Part shown: positions 1 to 6,036 of the stretch, piece by piece
Position numbering within the stretch: the first letter of the stretch is position 1
Layout: each line of letters starts with the position of its first letter
Source of the DNA: an uncultured Alphaproteobacteria bacterium
Lineage (GTDB): Bacteria; Pseudomonadota; Alphaproteobacteria; Rickettsiales; Midichloriaceae
Assembly: GCA_903860855.1 (NCBI GenBank)
Contig: CAIOSF010000108.1
Coordinates: 1-9,985, forward strand
Length of the DNA: 9,985 nucleotides
Direction: 5' to 3'
Notes under the pieces: model-generated
Databases searched by the model: none
Seen by the model: the letters and a program-made list of their open reading frames with translations, nothing else
What the model was told of the DNA's origin: nothing
Position numbers and translations under genes: made by a program

Positions 1-1
1 T

Positions 2-67
2 GACGATGATTATGATCATTATCGTGAGAATTATGCCTCCCGTGACGATGATGATAGGGATTTATAG
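2..67 (+). CDS. C-terminal tail of a truncated upstream gene (partial, unidentified)
   Basis: The window opens inside an open frame that ends with TAG at 65-67. The 21 visible codons are extremely polar: two Asp-rich blocks (DDDY near the start and RDDDDRD near the end) flank a Tyr/His/Arg/Asn stretch. The second block resembles the first at DNA level (cgtgacgatgatgat), so this may be the end of a short repetitive acidic tail. It stops about 80 bases before the symporter gene and lies on the same strand. No family can be named from this fragment, and it may be a chance open frame, although its biased composition argues for coding. The 5' part lies outside the window. Confidence 0.4.
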   Translation, partial: DDDYDHYRENYASRDDDDRDL

Positions 68-147
68 TTGTTCGTTATTAAATTTTGTTATTGTCCTCAT
101 CATCAATTAAGTGTACTTAAGATGCAAAAGAATTATCGAAGCAAGGG

Positions 148-1392
148 ATGAAGAAGAAGCGGGGCCTAAAACTATGGCATAAAGTGATCATAGGTATGTT
201 GCTTGGTATAATGGTCGGTGCCATCTTTGGGGAACAAGCGAGCATCATGAAGCCAGTGGGCATTATATTCACTAATATGTTGAAGATGATAGTCGTTCCC
301 CTGATATTTTTTGCCGTTTTATATGGCATCACCAGCATCGATGATGCCAATACCTTCGGCAGACTTGGCTCTAAAGCCCTAATTATATATAGCCTTACCA
401 CCATATTCGCAGTGAATATAGGTCTTGTCTTCGCCAATATTTTTGAGCCAGGCATAGGAGTCAATATTAAGCTAAATCATAGCGATACTATTCCAGCTTT
501 AAACACTCAGGTGCAAACTCTGTCCGACGTGCTGCTCAATATAATACCTTCCAATCCAATACAAGCAATGGCAAGTGGTAACACGCTACAAGTCGTGGTT
601 TTTGCCTTTTTTACCGGCTTTGCAATGATTTTAGCTGGAGAGAAAGCTAGGGATGCAAGGAATTTAGTGGTTTCTTGCACTCATGTTGTATTCAAGATGG
701 TAGAACTAGTGATCCGAGCCACTCCTTATGGCGTTTTCGCGATCATGTCATGGATTATAGGTGAATATGGGTTTGGCTTGATGTTCGGTCTGGCTAAGCT
801 CGTTGGCGTAGTCTTGGCGGCCCTCCTACTACAATACACTCTGTTTGGTATTATGTTAATAATATTTGGACGCTTAAATCCCATACCATTCTATAAGAAG
901 ATGATTACCATCCAAACCCTCGCCTTCGCGACATCAAGCAGCAAAGCAACTTTAGCTACAGCGATGCAAGAGTTGCAAGCTAAAATGGGGGTATCAAAAC
1001 GCTCAGCCTCTTTTATATTACCACTTGGTGCGGCCATGAATATGGATGCGACCGCTATCTACCTTGGGGTGTGCACAGTATTTTTTGCACAAATGACTGG
1101 AGTGGACCTTACCGCCCACCAATATCTAATAATCATCATAGCCTCTACCATAGGATCGATTGGGGCAGCTGGATTCCCTGGCGGTGGAATAGTGATGATG
1201 AGTATGGTATTGTCTTCTGTCGGCCTGCCATTAGAAGGTATTTCGCTTATTCTGGGCATAGATCGCATATTGGATATGCTTCGTACTACCGTCAACATTA
1301 CCGGAGATTGTACTGTGACCATAATTGTAGATAAGATGGAGGGCTCTCTTGACGAAAAAAAGTATTATAAAAATCACATTGCCGACGAGTAA
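148..1392 (+). CDS. gltP: Dicarboxylate/amino acid:cation symporter (SDF family, glutamate-type)
   Basis: This is an inner-membrane secondary transporter that takes up acidic amino acids or C4-dicarboxylates with sodium or protons. Its 414 residues match the usual family length. Hydrophobic segments run from a KKKRG...LW start typical of the family. The re-entrant loop HP1 serines are at 263-265 (TSSSKATL), the TM7 sodium motif is NMDAT at 298-302 (NMDGT in many relatives), and the HP2 glycines are GFPGGG at 342-347. TM8 is DRILDMLRTTVNITGD, with D372, D376, R379, N383 and D387 corresponding to GltPh D390, D394, R397, N401 and D405. The retained Arg is the residue that binds the substrate side-chain carboxylate, so an acidic substrate is likely. 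NMDAT resembles GltP/GltT more than the NTDGT of DctA, hence the symbol, but glutamate, aspartate and dicarboxylates cannot be separated from sequence. The ATG at 148 is the first possible start after an in-frame stop at 118-120; a GCAAGGG stretch abuts it too closely to be a normal ribosome binding site. Confidence 0.93.
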   Translation: MKKKRGLKLWHKVIIGMLLGIMVGAIFGEQASIMKPVGIIFTNMLKMIVVPLIFFAVLYGITSIDDANTFGRLGSKALIIYSLTTIFAVNIGLVFANIFEPGIGVNIKLNHSDTIPALNTQVQTLSDVLLNIIPSNPIQAMASGNTLQVVVFAFFTGFAMILAGEKARDARNLVVSCTHVVFKMVELVIRATPYGVFAIMSWIIGEYGFGLMFGLAKLVGVVLAALLLQYTLFGIMLIIFGRLNPIPFYKKMITIQTLAFATSSSKATLATAMQELQAKMGVSKRSASFILPLGAAMNMDATAIYLGVCTVFFAQMTGVDLTAHQYLIIIIASTIGSIGAAGFPGGGIVMMSMVLSSVGLPLEGISLILGIDRILDMLRTTVNITGDCTVTIIVDKMEGSLDEKKYYKNHIADE

Positions 1393-1492
1393 CAATTTGA
1401 CAATTACCAAACTAATACCTTGCTCTTAGCTTTATTTTGCACTATCATGATGCCTCTCTCCCATTATATGTAAATGCAACCAACACTTCGTG

Positions 1493-2407
1493 ATGACAGC
1501 CCTTTATCCAACATTAAATTTACCCACTATCATTGCAGGTAGCAATAGCTATTGCTTATGCGAAAACATCAGAGATGCTCTCGCTGATGTTCATATAAAT
1601 TTTAGTCTATTTTTTTTCACACAAGTTGCAGTTTTCAAATGGCGAATTTAGCATTAGCATCGCAATGAAAGAAAAGAGCGATGCTAGACGAACATATTCA
1701 ACATTAGGGACAGAGAAGCGAGCGAATCCATGTAATTCTGCTTTTATAATACATTCAGTCCAAGATCATGATGATTTCATCGAGCTTCTATTATTGATAA
1801 ATAAAACTAAGGTTGACGGTTTTAAGAAAATAATCGCAATCCTACCGTATATGTTCTATGGAAGACAGGATAGAAGAAGCTCACAAAAAGAGAATGGATC
1901 CAATACAACCTCTATAAAAAATTCCAATGCAGCCCTCATGCTTAGGCTGATTAAAGCTTCTGGTGCTAATGAAATCATAGTAGCTGATCATCATAGTCAC
2001 ATACCCACTAGCGATGACTGGATGATATCATTGATTCGGGAGCGACAATATGTGCGGCAGCTAAGGCCCTTAAGGCTTATGGGGCGGCGAAGATAATTGC
2101 AATTGTAACTCACGCTATTCCCTCGCATCCAGATAGTGTAGAGATGATATCTACCGCACCTATCGATATATGTTATTTTACCGATTCAGTTCCGGGATGC
2201 GCTATAAAGATAGCAAAATATCAAGATAAACAGAGTGGCAATAGCACTCCCACCTTCGACAATATTGATTGCTGCAATCATAATCAATATAAAAACAAGG
2301 ATAATAGCGTATGTGGTTATAAATACAGAGCTGTAACTCTAGCCCAATCCATAACTAACAAACTTATAAATTGCATCAGTCGACACAATGCAGCAGGACT
2401 AAAGTAA
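1493..2407 (+). pseudogene. prs: Ribose-phosphate pyrophosphokinase (PRPP synthetase), degraded
   Basis: The intact enzyme makes PRPP from ribose 5-phosphate and ATP for nucleotide, His and Trp synthesis. Three pieces in two frames can be aligned with it. Piece 1 starts at ATG 1493 (MTALYP..., then IIAGSNS resembling the family's N-terminal AGN/AGS) and would stop at 1649-1651. Piece 2 begins after a run of eight T at 1610-1617 in the next frame and carries FSNGEFSISI, FIIHSV, the ATP-binding Arg/Gln loop FYGRQDRR and VADHHSH; it stops at 2094-2096. Piece 3, from 2018 to TAA 2407 in piece 1's frame, carries the PRPP loop DDIIDSGAT followed by AAAKALKAYGA, IAIVTHAI and a C-terminal TLAQSITNKL. 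Only about 17 bases separate VADHHSH from DDIIDSGAT, whereas the E. coli enzyme has roughly 85 residues there, including the SPDxGG segment and the catalytic flexible loop. Hydrophilic insertions also lie near 1665-1740 and 2215-2325. A functional product is very unlikely. Family identity is firm from the motifs; the deletion size is my estimate from recalled family architecture. Confidence 0.88.
1610..1617 (+). repeat. T8 homopolymer at the first prs frame break
   Basis: Eight consecutive T residues lie where the reading frame of the N-terminal prs piece must shift by one base to join the FSNGEF piece. Removing a single T would join the two frames without an intervening stop, reading ...SLFFSHKLQFSNGE. 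A one-base expansion of the tract is therefore the simplest explanation for this lesion. Sequencing error or transcriptional slippage at the tract cannot be excluded from sequence alone. Confidence 0.6.
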
Positions 2408-2506
2408 ATCTACGAAGCAATATGACAAGTTATAATGTGCAAGCATATCATCTTGGTCTTACTATATTGAACTACTAATAAGATTAAGCCTAACGCTAAA
2501 GAATGA

Positions 2507-2530
2507 GGATGCATGTTGGCATACGCATCC
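2507..2530 (-). terminator. Hairpin downstream of the peroxiredoxin gene, possible terminator
   Basis: GGATGC (2507-2512) pairs with GCATCC (2525-2530), and an inner ATG/CAT pair closes a TTGG loop with a two-base bulge. The hairpin lies 20 bases past the peroxiredoxin stop on the minus strand and between two convergent genes, a natural place for termination. On the minus strand it is followed by TCATTCTTT rather than a clean T run, so the call is tentative. Confidence 0.35.
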
Positions 2531-2549
2531 CTTCTACCACACATACAAC

Positions 2550-3152
2550 TTATAACGAGCCAGCGTTTTCTCTCAGATAAGCAGATATCCCCTCCTGATT
2601 TGGCTTGATTGCTTTCTTGCCAGCTTGCCAATTGGCTGGACACACCTCGCCGTTTTCTTCGTGGTACGCTATGGCGTCTATAGTGCGCAATATCTCATCT
2701 ATATTCCGTCCTATAGGCAAATCATTGACCAACTGATGTCTCACAATCCCGTGGCGATCTGTAATAAAAACACCTCTAAGAGCAACAGATTGATTGTGCA
2801 GAATGCCAAAACTACTAGTGATATTCTTATTTACATCAGCAACCATAGGGAAGCGAACATTCCCTATACCACCCTGTTCAACCGGTGTCCTCTTGTAAGC
2901 AAGGTGGGTAAACTGAGAATCGATGCTAACAGTCATAATGGCCGCTCCCCTCTTCTGAAATTCCTCTATCTTATGATCCAGGGCTATAATCTCGGAAGGG
3001 CATACAAAGGTGAAGTCAAGAGGATAAAAGAAAATCACTCCGAACTTCCCCTCAATGTAATTGCAAATATTAAAATTATTATCTATTTCGTTATTGGGCA
3101 ATACCGCAGCTGCGGTCAAGTCTGGAACTTCTTTACCAACTAAAATTGTCAT
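2550..3152 (-). CDS. Typical 2-Cys peroxiredoxin (AhpC/Prx1 family)
   Basis: This cytoplasmic thiol peroxidase reduces hydrogen peroxide, alkyl hydroperoxides and probably peroxynitrite. The 200-residue protein has the peroxidatic site PLDFTFVCPSE, with P44, T48 and C51 forming the PxxxTxxC signature, the conserved Arg at 126 in ALRGVFITD, and the resolving cysteine C171 in GEVCPANW. A GGIG segment at 94-97 resembles the GGLG motif of the more easily overoxidised Prx1-type enzymes, but there is no C-terminal YF motif, so sensitivity to overoxidation cannot be predicted. C30 is an additional cysteine with no family role that I know. I chose ATG at 3152 because MTILVGKEVPDL fits the usual start; an in-frame ATG at 3185 would add 11 residues with no family counterpart. 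No clear Shine-Dalgarno sequence is seen. The gene is convergent with the dead prs and follows the lipoprotein gene on the same strand after a 240-base gap, so it probably has its own promoter. No AhpF-like reductase lies nearby. Confidence 0.95.
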   Translation of the reverse strand: MTILVGKEVPDLTAAAVLPNNEIDNNFNICNYIEGKFGVIFFYPLDFTFVCPSEIIALDHKIEEFQKRGAAIMTVSIDSQFTHLAYKRTPVEQGGIGNVRFPMVADVNKNITSSFGILHNQSVALRGVFITDRHGIVRHQLVNDLPIGRNIDEILRTIDAIAYHEENGEVCPANWQAGKKAIKPNQEGISAYLRENAGSL

Positions 3153-3347
3153 ATTTATGGGTGAGAATTGTGAATGATATATCAATTAATATACATGGCA
3201 CTAGTTCGTTGTATAGTATTACTTAACTCATCTTACACACAGATTTTGAAAGAACCTCATAAAACCCGATCAAAACCAGCATAATACCTTTGAGTGAAGT
3301 CCAGGAATTTTGCGGTTCTCAGCATTGCCTTGCGTAAGGTGAGTCAC

Positions 3348-3371
3348 AAATAAAACAGCCAGTAATACCGG
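3348..3371 (-). terminator. Possible terminator after the lipoprotein gene
   Basis: Read on the minus strand, CCGGTATTACTGG (3371 down to 3359) can form a five-pair stem, including one G-T pair, around a three-base loop. It is followed by CTGTTTTATTT. It begins 22 bases beyond the lipoprotein stop codon. The stem is short, so this is a weak rho-independent candidate. The rest of the 3153-3392 gap shows no gene; it must contain the peroxiredoxin promoter if that gene is transcribed separately, but I cannot pick a convincing -35/-10 pair. Confidence 0.35.
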
Positions 3372-3392
3372 ATTTTGACTTCGCCTCATTTG

Positions 3393-4697
3393 TTACTTCT
3401 TCCCTACCTTTCTGATGCTAATATGCCTCTGCGCACTACATCCTTCTAATTTAAAATTACTTCCACCTATAAAATCTTTATCAGCCATATTATGAGAGAC
3501 AAGAGTGATGGCATCGTAAATATAGACGGCAAGATCACTTGGAGTGTATCCATAGTTCTTTTGAAATCCATCCTTAAACTCCGAACTCATCTTGATATCA
3601 GCATACCATATACCATCAGAACCACTATTGCCAACCCCAGATGTTGAATTTTCAGCTATGGAATTGCCACCAGCAGCCATGATCGTAATACGTGGCATAG
3701 AACGCAATTCCGCCATTAGTCTCTTGATCCTCCAACCACCTTCAGGCAAGACGATAGCAAGACGATTATAGATAGGAAGTTTCTTTATGAATCCAATCGC
3801 TCTACTTAGACTTTCCATTGATTTCTTAGGATCGTTATCATAATAAAAAACCTTGTCAAATTTACCATGAATATCAGTATCGTTTGGCATGATAGCTACG
3901 ATCACATCACCAGCACTGCTACTGTTAGCATCATTTTTTTCACTAATATTATTGCCACCCTCCTTCTCATCATCTCCATGTTCACTGTTTCCCCTACCAC
4001 CTTTTGCTCTCCATTCTTCTAACATAGCTGAAACCTGATCGTGCGTTGAGGTTGCGATATGATAGTACCTATCTTTGGTAACACAATCATCATCACTCAC
4101 AACAGATAACATCGTGATGCCATCATTTTTGAGGAATCCATGAATAAACCTTGTTGCATCAGCCGATTGAGGACTGATTACCCATCCTACCCTTTGTCCG
4201 ACTATATCAACCACCTCTTCTTCCAACTCCTCTATTGGCTTACCAGAATCGATAATCATCAACTCAATCTTTGCTTTATGTTTAAAATCAAATATAGCCA
4301 TTTGCGCCGCATCGGTAGCATTTTTATATGCATCTTTATTATTTGCAGGAGCAAAGAGAGCTACCTTTAGTTTTTGATCAGAAGCATCTTGATCAGATGT
4401 ATCTTGTTTGTGATCCGCTTGAGGATTTTCTTCTTCAACTTGTGTCTGCTTTTCCTCTCCCCCAGCCTCTACCTCGCCTTGCTCCCCTCCGGCGGTACCT
4501 TCTGTTGTTTCTTTGGCCTTAGCATCATCTTTTGTTCGATTATCTTTTGTATTTTTACTTCCATCTCCGCTAATCTTTTCTTCCATGACTTTATCTACCG
4601 GAGCCTTAATCACCTCACTATCCAGCTTGCCTGCAGATTTACATCCTGTAAGCATTGCTATGAGAACCAAAGCTGCTATATCCTTGGAGAGACGCAT
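3393..4697 (-). CDS. Lipoprotein with periplasmic-binding fold, LpoA-like penicillin-binding protein activator
   Basis: The 434-residue product starts with a lipoprotein signal: charged MRLSK, a hydrophobic core and lipobox LTGC with the lipidated Cys at 19. Next comes an acidic, Lys/Glu/Gly-rich disordered stretch (about 20-108). The rest resembles a type I periplasmic-binding (Peripla_BP_6/LpoA) domain: LKVALFAPANN at 109-120, a first helix with AAQMAIFDF, VGWVISPQSADA near 170-181, VIVAIMPND near 265-273, LAIVLPEGGW near 313-322, and a C-terminal WYADIKMSSEFKDGFQKNYGYTPSDLAVYIYDA ending near 396 (quoted here as the last strand-helix unit). A second polar insert (about 232-263) interrupts the domain. 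Divergence from rsmI matches the yraL-lpoA (yraM) neighbourhood of other Proteobacteria, where the lipoprotein stimulates a peptidoglycan synthase from the outer membrane. That role is inferred here. No permease genes are near, so a solute-binding role in an ABC importer is less likely. No PBP partner is visible in the window. Confidence 0.75.
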   Translation of the reverse strand: MRLSKDIAALVLIAMLTGCKSAGKLDSEVIKAPVDKVMEEKISGDGSKNTKDNRTKDDAKAKETTEGTAGGEQGEVEAGGEEKQTQVEEENPQADHKQDTSDQDASDQKLKVALFAPANNKDAYKNATDAAQMAIFDFKHKAKIELMIIDSGKPIEELEEEVVDIVGQRVGWVISPQSADATRFIHGFLKNDGITMLSVVSDDDCVTKDRYYHIATSTHDQVSAMLEEWRAKGGRGNSEHGDDEKEGGNNISEKNDANSSSAGDVIVAIMPNDTDIHGKFDKVFYYDNDPKKSMESLSRAIGFIKKLPIYNRLAIVLPEGGWRIKRLMAELRSMPRITIMAAGGNSIAENSTSGVGNSGSDGIWYADIKMSSEFKDGFQKNYGYTPSDLAVYIYDAITLVSHNMADKDFIGGSNFKLEGCSAQRHISIRKVGKK

Positions 4698-4732
4698 ATT
4701 AAATTAACATATCTAATAAATTTGTAGCCTAA
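4698..4732. promoter_or_regulatory. Divergent start region between the lipoprotein gene and rsmI
   Basis: Only 35 bases separate the two divergent ATGs. The stretch is almost pure A/T with no GGAG-type sequence on either strand, so any ribosome binding is weak or leaderless. At least one promoter must overlap the opposing gene's first codons. I cannot assign -35/-10 boxes with confidence. The close spacing makes shared or mutually interfering transcription plausible. Confidence 0.4.
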
Positions 4733-5740
4733 ATGTATAAAGATAAACTGATCGGTAGTAAAGGATGTTTGTCCAAAGCCCTGTACATAGTCCCAACTCC
4801 AATAGGAAACCTAGAGGACATAACTATGAGAGCCCTAAGAATCCTGAGGGAAGTTGATTGGCTCGCCTGTGAGGATACCAGAATCACAGCAAACCTATTG
4901 AACATGTATGATATCCAAGACAAAAAAATGCTAATCTATAACGATTATGCTAGCGATGCTATAAAGAACAAGATTATCTCTCTGTTAGACGCCGGGAAAT
5001 CAGTTGCACTGGTTAGCGATGCTGGAACACCTCTTGTATCAGACCCTGGATATAAATTGATTCAGATGGTTAAGTCTATGGGACATAAGGTTAATGTTCT
5101 GCCCGGAGCCTGCTCCGTCATCACTGCCTTACTTTTATCAGGTATGCCAACTGACAAATTCTGTTTTGTTGGCTTCCCTCCAAATAAATCAGGCAAAAGA
5201 CAGAATTTTTTTGCAAAACTGATTCATGCTAACGGCACTCTCATATTTTTTGAGCGAGCTAGTCGTTGCAAGGATTTTTTAGAAGATGCTCTGTCGATCT
5301 TTGGTAATCGTAAGGTTGCTATAGTTAGGGAGATGACGAAGATATATGAGGAGGTAATAGATGGGACAATCCGTGATGTAATTGGAAGGTCTGCTGGGCA
5401 AACTGACTCAGTGCTTCGTGAGGACACACTCAGTAAAGCAGACAAGCATCAGCTCATACCTTCGCATTCTCAGTCACAGCGAGAACAACTAAGGGGTGAA
5501 ATCGTTATTCTGATTAGTAGAGAAGACAATAAGATGGAGACAGGGTTATGCCATGGACATGACAAAGTTGCAAATAACCCCAAGAATGATGTGGAGAGTG
5601 ATGACTATAATATCAAACTTATCATCAAGAAATTGGCATGCCAAAATCTAAGCAATAAAGACGTGGTGGAATACCTTGTTACGCAGCTTGGAATCAACAA
5701 AAAACTTGCTTACAAAGCTGTGCTGAGGGAGAAGGACTAA
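4733..5740 (+). CDS. rsmI: 16S rRNA (cytidine-1402 2'-O)-methyltransferase RsmI
   Basis: RsmI uses S-adenosylmethionine to methylate the ribose of C1402 in the 30S decoding centre. Family motifs appear in order: PTPIGNLEDIT at 21-31, ACEDTR at 45-50, VSDAGTPLVSDPG at 94-106, LPGACSVITALLLSG at 123-137 with PTDKFCFVGFPP after it, FFERASR at 172-178, VREMTKIYEE at 198-207, and RGEIVILI at 254-261. A C-terminal helical region (about 293-332) resembles the RsmI helix-turn-helix domain. At 335 residues it is longer than the roughly 286 of E. coli RsmI. The excess lies in two polar segments, about 220-253 (Ser/Gln/Asp-rich, between the DVIG strand and RGEIVILI) and about 263-292, both outside the motifs. 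The start at 4733 gives a short N-terminal extension before ALYIVPTPIGN; there is no clear ribosome binding site, and a start closer to the domain is possible. The gene is divergent from the LpoA-like gene. A yraN-type nuclease gene, common nearby in other genomes, was not seen. Confidence 0.95.
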   Translation: MYKDKLIGSKGCLSKALYIVPTPIGNLEDITMRALRILREVDWLACEDTRITANLLNMYDIQDKKMLIYNDYASDAIKNKIISLLDAGKSVALVSDAGTPLVSDPGYKLIQMVKSMGHKVNVLPGACSVITALLLSGMPTDKFCFVGFPPNKSGKRQNFFAKLIHANGTLIFFERASRCKDFLEDALSIFGNRKVAIVREMTKIYEEVIDGTIRDVIGRSAGQTDSVLREDTLSKADKHQLIPSHSQSQREQLRGEIVILISREDNKMETGLCHGHDKVANNPKNDVESDDYNIKLIIKKLACQNLSNKDVVEYLVTQLGINKKLAYKAVLREKD

Positions 5741-6036
5741 TGACTATATAGAAGTTATATAAAAATAATGGGTACCTGTTTCCCATCACCATGATAAAGC
5801 AACAGATAGTTGGAGTATTTAAGGATATTATATATCGGAAAATAGCGGAATGGATTGGGAAAAAGGCATGAACAGGTATACTAAAACCCATCGATGAGGG
5901 GAAACAAGGCTGCAGAATTCATGAATCGTGGTATGTGAAAAATAATTCAGCGCATACATCTTTAAGCTTTTGTATAAAAGCATCTTATATGTCACAATCT
6001 CATCAGCATTAAAAATAAAAAGTTCACACAAGTTTA
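5741..6036. other. Intergenic region with long-range inverted repeat, no recognised gene
   Basis: This gap lies between rsmI and the exported-protein gene, both on the plus strand. No open frame in it looks like a protein. An arm at 5773-5787 (TACCTGTTTCCCATC) can pair in full with parts of 5853-5878: TACCTGTT with AACAGGTA (5871-5878), TCCC with GGGA (5857-5860), and ATC with GAT (5853-5855), with a ten-base and a one-base bulge on the 3' side. A smaller local alternative is ATGGG (5768-5772) with CCCAT (5782-5786). This could be a structured leader, a small RNA or a chance fold. I do not recognise 6S, SRP, RNase P or tmRNA signatures in it. Confidence 0.3.
5966..5981. promoter_or_regulatory. 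Perfect short hairpin or operator-like inverted repeat upstream of the exported-protein gene
   Basis: GCTTTT and AAAAGC form a perfect six-base inverted repeat around GTAT, ending 55 bases before the ATG at 6037. It could be a 5' leader hairpin, a protein-binding site or a weak terminator. The sequence after it, CATCTTATATG, is A/T-rich and might contain a -10-like element, but I see no well-spaced -35 box. Confidence 0.25.

Noticed and set aside
1626..2096. Open frame starting at TTG that could be annotated as a small stand-alone phosphoribosyltransferase-like protein.
   Set aside because: It is the middle piece of prs; the N-terminal and C-terminal pieces lie directly before and after it in another frame, and the product lacks the PRPP loop.
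2144..2407. Short open frame beginning at ATG 2144.
   Set aside because: It is part of the C-terminal prs piece, which extends upstream to 2018 through the PRPP loop; the ATG is an internal Met codon.
2625..3143. Long plus-strand open frame of 172 codons opposite the peroxiredoxin gene.
   Set aside because: It is a shadow of a clearly coding minus-strand gene with all catalytic motifs, and its own translation shows no family features.
3153..3185. Alternative upstream start for the peroxiredoxin, adding 11 residues.
   Set aside because: The extra residues do not resemble the family and MTILVGKEVPDL is a typical start; neither site has a convincing ribosome binding site.
3186..3392. Possible tRNA or small RNA in the gap before the peroxiredoxin gene (inverted AGAACC/GGTTCT, and GGTTC resembling a T-arm).
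   Set aside because: No acceptor stem, anticodon arm or proper GGTTCRANTCC T-loop could be assembled around it.
4374..4727. Plus-strand open frame with Phe/Leu/Ser-rich, membrane-like translation.
   Set aside because: It is antisense to the acidic linker of the lipoprotein; Glu/Lys codons read in reverse give Phe/Leu/Ser, producing a false hydrophobic protein.
5694..6031. Two overlapping minus-strand open frames in the rsmI downstream gap.
   Set aside because: Low-complexity translations rich in Ile/Phe/Ser, no family motif, and stop-poor AT-rich sequence explains them.
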